Positions 58,563-64,000 of a stretch of 64,000 bases of DNA are shown one piece after another; position 1 is the stretch's first letter; each line of letters opens with the position of its first letter. The position numbers were made by a program, and so were the translations under genes. The notes below the pieces were generated by a model, which saw only the letters and a program-made list of their open reading frames with translations, was not told the DNA's origin and made no database searches. This DNA is from Janthinobacterium psychrotolerans (GTDB lineage Bacteria; Pseudomonadota; Gammaproteobacteria; Burkholderiales; Burkholderiaceae_D), in contig NZ_LOCQ01000055.1 in NCBI RefSeq assembly GCF_001677885.1, forward strand, positions 1 through 64,000, in the 5' to 3' direction.

Positions 58563-59027
58563 ATGTTCGATATCCTGGTTTATCTCTACGAGACTTATTA
58601 TCGCCCCGATGCCTGCCCCGAGCCGGCGGCGCTGGCGCGCAAGCTGTCGGCCGTCGGCTTCGACGATGTGGAGATTTCCGAGGCGCTGGTCTGGCTGACC
58701 GACCTGAACGCGATGGCCGGCGCCGAGCAGGTGCTGACCGCCAGTTCCACCGGCACGCGTTTTTATGTTCAGCAAGAAACCGATGTGCTGGGCACGGCCG
58801 CCATCGGCTTTATCCAGTTCCTCGAAAGCGCCAAGGTACTGTCGCCGCTGCAGCGCGAAATCGTCATCGAACGGGCGCTGGCGCTCGATGAAGCACCGGT
58901 TACCCTCGGCAAGCTGAAAGTCATCGTGCTGATGCTGCTGTGGAGCCAGGGCAAGGAACCGGACGCGCTGATGTTCGACGACCTGTTCGGCTCCGACGAA
59001 GAATTATCGCCCCGCCTGCTACACTGA
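58563..59027 (+). CDS. smg: Smg/DUF494-family protein
   Basis: A 154-residue protein of the Smg (DUF494) family, starting [19 protein letters not shown]. It is found in beta- and gammaproteobacteria, usually beside dprA and topB or def/fmt, but its function is unknown. It is soluble, acidic and mostly helical. It starts about 95 bases after dprA, and the next gene topB is 260 bases away. Confidence 0.94.
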   Translation: MFDILVYLYETYYRPDACPEPAALARKLSAVGFDDVEISEALVWLTDLNAMAGAEQVLTASSTGTRFYVQQETDVLGTAAIGFIQFLESAKVLSPLQREIVIERALALDEAPVTLGKLKVIVLMLLWSQGKEPDALMFDDLFGSDEELSPRLLH

Positions 59028-59287
59028 ATAAAGGCCCGTGGGACTGGCCCATGCCTGCCGCCCGCCGCTTTTTGCCCGCCACTCATCCAGCCAGCCGATA
59101 GATTTTGCCCCTGCGCATTGTTGTCTTTAGATAACTTGCGGTTTTCCGTGATCGGCGCTTATCATTGGCCGCCTGACAAGGCCACCAGTCGCACGGCCCT
59201 GCGCAGACAAATGCATCGGCGCCCGGCAATGCACTGTATGATGCGCATGCTGACACTATCCTAGAGCATTTTTCGAGACTAATAACT

Positions 59288-61963
59288 ATGACAAAAACCC
59301 TCATCATCGCCGAGAAGCCATCTGTCGCGAACGATATCGCGAAGACGCTTGGCGGCTTTACCAAGCACGATGAGTACTTTGAATCGGATGAATACGTCCT
59401 GTCGTCGGCGGTTGGCCACTTGCTGGAAATCGCCGTGCCGGAAGAATTCGACGTCAAGCGCGGCAAATGGAGTTTCGCGCACCTGCCGATGATTCCACCG
59501 TATTTCGCGCTGAACCCGATCGCCAAGACGGAAGCGCGCCTCAAAGTATTGAACAAGCTGATCAAGCGCAAAGATGTGACCACCCTGATCAACGCCTGCG
59601 ATGCCGGGCGCGAAGGCGAGCTGATTTTCCGCCTGATCGCGCAAAACGCCAAGGCCAAGCAACCGGTCAAGCGCCTGTGGCTGCAGTCGATGACGCCGGG
59701 CGCCATCCGCGACGGCTTTGCGCACCTGCGCAGCGACGACGAAATGCTGCCGCTGGCCGACGCGGCCCGTTGCCGTTCGGAAGCGGACTGGCTGATCGGC
59801 ATCAACGGCACCCGCGCCATGACGGCGTTCAACTCGAAAGAGGGCGGTTTCTACCTGACCACCGTCGGCCGCGTGCAGACGCCGACCCTGTCGATCGTGG
59901 TCGAGCGCGAAGACAAGATCAAAAAATTCGTGCCGCGCGACTTCTGGGAAGTGCGCGCCGAATTCGTCTGCGCGGCCGGCATCTATGAAGGCCGCTGGCT
60001 CGACACCAAGTTCAAGAAAGACGAGAACGACCCGGAAAAACGCGCCGAGCGCCTGTGGAGCAAGACGGCCGCCGATTCGATCGCCACCGCCTGCCGTGGC
60101 CGCCAGGGTACCGTCACGGAAGAGTCGAAACCGACCACCTCAATGGCGCCGGGCCTGTTCGACCTGACCAGCTTGCAGCGTGAAGCGAACTCGCGGTTCG
60201 GTTTTTCCGCCAAGAATACCCTTGGCCTGGCCCAGGCGCTGTACGAAAAGCACAAGGTGCTGACCTACCCGCGTACCGATTCGCGCCACCTGCCGGAAGA
60301 CTATATGCCGACCGTGCTGCAGGCGCTGGAAACGGTCAAGGACAACAGCAACTACCACCAGTTCGCCAAGCAGATCATCGACAAGGGCTGGGTCAAGCCG
60401 AACAAGCGCATCTTCGACAACACCAAGATCTCGGATCACTTCGCCATCATTCCGACGACGATCGCGCCAAAAAACCTGTCCGAGCCGGAACAGAAACTGT
60501 ACGACCTGGTCACGCGCCGCTTCATGGCCGTGTTCTTCCCGCCTGCCGAGTTCCAGGTCACCACGCGCTATACGGAAGTGTCCGGCCATCAGTTCAAGAC
60601 TGAAGGCAAGGTCATGACCAATCCGGGCTGGCTGGCGATCTACGGCAAGGAAGCGTCGACCGACGCCGACAAGGAAAACAATGGCAACGGCAACCTGGTG
60701 CCGGTCGCCAAGGGCGAAACCGTGCACACGGAAAGCGTCAGCGCCAACGGCCTGGTCACCAAGCCGCCAGCGCGCTACACCGAGGCGACGTTGCTGTCGG
60801 CGATGGAAGGCGCGGGCAAGCTGATCGACGACGACGAGCTGCGCGATGCGATGGCCGGCAAGGGCCTGGGCACGCCAGCGACGCGCGCGGCCACCATCGA
60901 GGGCTTGCTGACGGAACGCTATCTGCTGCGCGAAGGGCGCGAGCTGATGCCGACCGCCAAGGCATCGCAACTGATGACTTTGCTCAAAGGCCTCGGTGTC
61001 AACGAACTGACGGCGCCGGAGCTGACCGGCGAGTGGGAATACAAGCTGTCGCAGATGGAAAAAGGCAAGATTTCGCGCGATGAATTCATGCGTGAAATCG
61101 CGCAGATGACGCAAATCATCGTCAAGCGCGCCAAGGAATACGACAACGACACCATCCCCGGCGAATACGCCACCTTGACGACGCCCTGCCCGAATTGCGG
61201 CAGCGTGGTGAAGGAAAACTACCGCCGTTTCGCCTGCACCAAGTGCGACTTCTCGATGAGCAAGACGCCCGGTTCGCGCCAGTTCGAAATCGCGGAAGTG
61301 GAGCAATTGCTGAAGGACCGTACCATCGGTCCGCTGCAGGGTTTCCGCTCGAAAATGGGTCGTCCGTTTGCCGCCATCTTGCGCATCGTGCGCGATGAAG
61401 AAATCAAGAATTTCAAGCTGGAATTCGATTTCGGCCAGAACGACGAGAGTGAAGACGGCGAAGGCGTCGACTTCACGGGCCAGACGGCGCTGGGATCTTG
61501 TCCCAAGTGCCAGGGCGGCGTGTACGAAATGGGCCTGGCCTATGTGTGCGAACACAGCGTGGCCAAACCGAAGACCTGCGACTTCCGCAGCGGCCGCATC
61601 ATCTTGCAGCAGGAAATCTTGCCTGAACAAATGGCAAAGCTGCTCAACGATGGCAAGACCGATCTGTTGCCCGGCTTTGTTTCGCAGCGCACGCGCCGGC
61701 CGTTCAAGGCCTTCCTGGTGCGCGGCAAGGATGGCAAGGTGAGCTTTGAGTTCGAAGAGCGCAAGGCCAAGCCGGGTGCGAAAGCGCCTGCCAAGGGCAA
61801 GGCGGCGGCAGCCGAAGCCGAGGGCGAAGAAGGTGCGGCGCCAGCGAAAAAAGTAGCCGTCAAGAAAGCGCCGGCGAAAAAAGCGGCGGCCGTGAAAAAG
61901 CCGGCGGTGAAAAAGGCGCCGGCGAAAAAGGCGCCGGCGAAAAAGGTTGCGGCGGCCGAGTAA
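59288..61963 (+). CDS. topB: DNA topoisomerase III with a Lys/Ala-rich tail
   Basis: An 891-residue type IA topoisomerase of the TopB group. It has the Toprim domain (KTLIIAEKPSVANDIAKTLGG, NACDAGREGELIFR), the catalytic Tyr in LTYPRTDSRHLP, and two Zn-binding segments near the end (CPNCGSVVKENYRRFACTKC and CPKCQGGVYEMG with later Cys). The last 60 residues are a repetitive Lys/Ala/Pro/Val tail, KKAPAKK-type units like histone H1, which probably binds DNA. The DNA of this tail contains 15-base tandem units. A terminator follows. Confidence 0.96.
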   Translation: MTKTLIIAEKPSVANDIAKTLGGFTKHDEYFESDEYVLSSAVGHLLEIAVPEEFDVKRGKWSFAHLPMIPPYFALNPIAKTEARLKVLNKLIKRKDVTTLINACDAGREGELIFRLIAQNAKAKQPVKRLWLQSMTPGAIRDGFAHLRSDDEMLPLADAARCRSEADWLIGINGTRAMTAFNSKEGGFYLTTVGRVQTPTLSIVVEREDKIKKFVPRDFWEVRAEFVCAAGIYEGRWLDTKFKKDENDPEKRAERLWSKTAADSIATACRGRQGTVTEESKPTTSMAPGLFDLTSLQREANSRFGFSAKNTLGLAQALYEKHKVLTYPRTDSRHLPEDYMPTVLQALETVKDNSNYHQFAKQIIDKGWVKPNKRIFDNTKISDHFAIIPTTIAPKNLSEPEQKLYDLVTRRFMAVFFPPAEFQVTTRYTEVSGHQFKTEGKVMTNPGWLAIYGKEASTDADKENNGNGNLVPVAKGETVHTESVSANGLVTKPPARYTEATLLSAMEGAGKLIDDDELRDAMAGKGLGTPATRAATIEGLLTERYLLREGRELMPTAKASQLMTLLKGLGVNELTAPELTGEWEYKLSQMEKGKISRDEFMREIAQMTQIIVKRAKEYDNDTIPGEYATLTTPCPNCGSVVKENYRRFACTKCDFSMSKTPGSRQFEIAEVEQLLKDRTIGPLQGFRSKMGRPFAAILRIVRDEEIKNFKLEFDFGQNDESEDGEGVDFTGQTALGSCPKCQGGVYEMGLAYVCEHSVAKPKTCDFRSGRIILQQEILPEQMAKLLNDGKTDLLPGFVSQRTRRPFKAFLVRGKDGKVSFEFEERKAKPGAKAPAKGKAAAAEAEGEEGAAPAKKVAVKKAPAKKAAAVKKPAVKKAPAKKAPAKKVAAAE

Positions 61964-61981
61964 TCAAGCCGTTGCGACAGC

Positions 61982-62009
61982 AAAAAGCCAGGGCTCACCC
62001 TGGCTTTTT
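61982..62009. terminator. Bidirectional terminator after topB
   Basis: AAAAAGCCAGGG and CCCTGGCTTTTT form a perfect 12-bp inverted repeat with loop CTCA. The A and T ends make it work for topB on one side and for the convergent minus-strand gene on the other. Confidence 0.9.
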
Positions 62010-62031
62010 GACGTTTACGACCAGCAATCAA

Positions 62032-62736
62032 TCAGTCGAGATAATCCGAATACTCGCGCTGCGCATAGTTCTGCACATTGGTCCACGGCTGCGCCCTGGA
62101 CAGGCCGGCCTGCTGTTTGACGTCGACGCGGCGGTAAAAAGTGTTGGCGCGGTCGCCGCTTTCAATAATCAGGGGAATCTGCTTTTGCTCATCCCACAGC
62201 ACGCGCTGGAACACGCCATTTTTTTCCGCTTCGCGCCAGCGCGCGCCAGCCACTTTTGACACCTGCTTCGACAGCGGCATGGCGGCCACCAGTTTCGGGT
62301 CGAGCAGATAAAAACTGTTTTCCCAGGAGCCGTCGAAATTGACGTTGTCGTATTCGGACTTCGGGATGCTGACCACCACCTTGTCGTGGGCATCGATATA
62401 CTCCACGCGCACGGTGTTTTTCTCCAGCATCACATGGCGCGGTATCACCACCGGATTGAAATGCTTGTGTTCGTGCTGGGCAACTTTGAGGGCCACTTTC
62501 TTGTTGTGGCCTTCATGGGCGTGCGCTGCCGGCGCCAGCACGCGCTCGACCCACACGTGGCCGGGGCGGCGCAGCATGGTTTCTTCGTAGCGGCTTTCGC
62601 GCGTCACGCCTTCCGGCGTCAGCACGCGGCTGTAGTAGGTGATGGACAGGTCCAGGTCGGCCGGCGCCGGGGCGGCCGCGTGGGTAGCGCCGGCAAAGCC
62701 GGCGGCCAGCAGGACGGCGATCAGGGTCGATTTCAT
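62032..62736 (-). CDS. Exported His-rich protein, unknown function
   Basis: A 234-residue protein with a signal peptide (about 1-20, FAGATHA-AAPA). It has no recognised domain. Between about residues 70 and 95 it is rich in His (APAAHAHEGHNKK and QHEHKHFNP), which could bind a metal ion. The rest is beta-rich with many charged residues. An ATG 15 codons upstream is open but not preferred. It lies about 70 bases downstream of the alkaline phosphatase gene on the same strand, so the two are probably co-transcribed and the protein may act in the same periplasmic process. Confidence 0.8.
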   Translation of the reverse strand: MKSTLIAVLLAAGFAGATHAAAPAPADLDLSITYYSRVLTPEGVTRESRYEETMLRRPGHVWVERVLAPAAHAHEGHNKKVALKVAQHEHKHFNPVVIPRHVMLEKNTVRVEYIDAHDKVVVSIPKSEYDNVNFDGSWENSFYLLDPKLVAAMPLSKQVSKVAGARWREAEKNGVFQRVLWDEQKQIPLIIESGDRANTFYRRVDVKQQAGLSRAQPWTNVQNYAQREYSDYLD

Positions 62737-62806
62737 GGTGTGCCTTTGATGTGCAAGGGGGCGGACGACAGCGCGTGTCATCCGCCCCTGGTCTACGACG
62801 ATGTGA

Positions 62807-64000
62807 TTACAGGCCCAGCGCGGTTTTCAGCAGGGTAAATACCTTGGTGTTGTCGATGGTGCCCTTGAAGGTCTTGGCGCCGGCGCCGGTGGCCAGCAGC
62901 TTGACGTCGCCGCCGCCGTGGGTTTCGCTGGCCAGGCGCACGCCCGTTTCCTGCAGGTAGTTATCGGCCAGCGCGGTGGCGCTGTCGACATTGGTGCGCA
63001 GGGCAGGGCGGTTCGGGCCGTTGCCGAACACCAGGGTGGTGTAGGTATTGCCGTCGGCATCCTTGCTCGGCAGGTTGTCGCGGTAGCCGCGGTTGATGTC
63101 GAGGATAGGGTTGCCGCGCTTGCCGTAGCCGTTGAAGGCCATCGTGTGGTCGTGGTCGGCCGTGACGACGATCAGGGTGTTTTCCAGCTTCGGATCGGTT
63201 TCCCTGATCTTGTCGATGGCGGCCTTGATGGCGTCGTCAAAGGCGATGGTGTCGCTCAAGGCGCGCTTGGCGTTGATGCCGTGCAGCGCATGATCGATGC
63301 GTCCGCCTTCGACCATCAGGAAATAGCCATTGCTGTTTTGCGACAGCAGGCTGATGGCTTTCAAGGTCATTTCCGACAGGCTCGGCTGGGTCGCGCCTTC
63401 GCCCAGCGGCGTGGCGGCGGTGCGGTCCAGTTCATATTCCAGGTGGCTGCGGGTGCTGTACAGGCCGATGAACTTCTTGTTGTTTGGCGCGGCCGCCATT
63501 TCCGTCTTGTTGGCCGCCACCGTGTAACCCTTGGCCGCCAGTTCGGTCAGCAGGTTGCGGCCATCGACGCGGCCGAATTTGTTGGTGGCCGAGTACGGCG
63601 TGTAATGGTTGCGCCCGCCACCCATCAGCACATCGACGCCGTCCAGCAGGGCCGTGTTGTAGCCGGCGCCGCCGGGCACGCTTTGCGCGGCGATCGCGTA
63701 TTGCGCATTGCGGTTGCAGATATGCGAGAAGGTGCTCGCCGGCGTGGCGTGCGTCAGCTCGGTGGTGGTGATGGCGCCGACCGCCTTGCCCTTGGCTTTG
63801 GCCAGTTCCAGGATGGTCGGCACGCTCTTGCCGCCGGCCGGGCAGTTGTCCACGCCCAGGTTGCCGTTGGCGTCGCGGCCAGGTTCTTTGGCGATGGTTT
63901 CCTGCGCCATCGAGATGACTTCATTGTTCATCTTGACGCCGGTCATGTAGGCGGCCATCGATGGGGCGCTGTCGGTGGTCTGCGCGTCGTTCGAGAACGT
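62807..64000 (-). CDS. Alkaline phosphatase, partial at the window edge
   Basis: The coding frame runs from the stop codon to the right edge without a start, so the N-terminus lies outside. The visible part starts with TFSNDAQTTDSAPSMAAY, in which the Ser of DSA is the phosphorylated nucleophile of the PhoA family. Other family elements are VLMGGGRNHY, MVEGGRIDHALHG with metal ligands, and VVTADHDHTMAFNGYGK with the second metal His. It cleaves phosphate esters in the periplasm. It is followed by a His-rich exported protein gene. Confidence 0.93.
   Translation of the reverse strand, partial: TFSNDAQTTDSAPSMAAYMTGVKMNNEVISMAQETIAKEPGRDANGNLGVDNCPAGGKSVPTILELAKAKGKAVGAITTTELTHATPASTFSHICNRNAQYAIAAQSVPGGAGYNTALLDGVDVLMGGGRNHYTPYSATNKFGRVDGRNLLTELAAKGYTVAANKTEMAAAPNNKKFIGLYSTRSHLEYELDRTAATPLGEGATQPSLSEMTLKAISLLSQNSNGYFLMVEGGRIDHALHGINAKRALSDTIAFDDAIKAAIDKIRETDPKLENTLIVVTADHDHTMAFNGYGKRGNPILDINRGYRDNLPSKDADGNTYTTLVFGNGPNRPALRTNVDSATALADNYLQETGVRLASETHGGGDVKLLATGAGAKTFKGTIDNTKVFTLLKTALGL

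Overview
The window is ordinary housekeeping chromosome of a GC-rich betaproteobacterium, most likely an Oxalobacteraceae member (Janthinobacterium / Massilia / Duganella / Herbaspirillum type). This rests on gene order and family content: a porin-glnK-amtB operon, a gshA-gshB-EIIA(Man)-HPr-EI cluster, gatCAB divergent from mreBCD-mrdA-rodA-rlpA, metX-metW, def/fmt next to dprA-smg-topB, and the families DUF1840, DUF3567 and DUF4390. The species is inferred. Codon use looks uniform, and I found no transposase, prophage, integron, CRISPR array, tRNA or attachment site.

Layout. 1-860: the end of an rRNA operon (23S 3' end, 5S) plus a second 5S gene with its own terminator, with a REP-like palindromic element between the two 5S genes. 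879-3866 (minus): DUF1840, a lipoprotein, comM, ubiK. 4035-6906: a sigma-54/NtrC-controlled nitrogen-limitation operon (porin, PII protein GlnK, ammonium channel AmtB). 7032-11928: glutathione synthesis followed by a PTS phosphorelay with no sugar permease. 12062-16547: metX-metW, an M48 protease, a pseudouridine synthase and exonuclease III. 16655-20950: pyrE, a TauE exporter divergent from a LysR regulator, small membrane and exported proteins, an oxidoreductase. 21005-24744 (minus): the tRNA amidotransferase gatCAB and a TonB-C-domain lipoprotein. 25096-31945: the rod-shape operon mreBCD-mrdA-rodA-rlpA.

32091-38253 (minus) is a compact, partly overlapping run: SPOR protein, coaX, birA, SDR, dsbA, SPOR protein, argS. 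38584-44135 (plus) is rsmB, a DUF4390 protein, an NtrY-like kinase, a response regulator and a CobW-like remnant, linked by short gaps or overlaps. 44288-46831 carries DUF3567, a class II glutamine amidotransferase and an EAL-like/HDOD protein. 46951-51215 (minus) is an SPW-repeat membrane protein and full-length metH. 51604-54090 is a large TIG-domain lipoprotein with a zinc-protease signature. 54203-57109 is a tautomerase, a LysR regulator, fmt and def. 57356-61963 is dprA, smg and topB. The right edge holds an exported His-rich protein of unknown function and a truncated alkaline phosphatase.

I did not find a clearly new multi-gene system. The best leads are: a response regulator that looks like NtrX without its AAA+ domain, overlapping a CobW-like protein that lacks its P-loop; three copies of a REP-like double palindrome, two of them in convergent gene gaps; the duplicated, separately terminated 5S gene; and the TIG-domain metalloprotease lipoprotein. 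Positions and motifs were read by eye; family names come from recognition of the protein sequences, not from a search.
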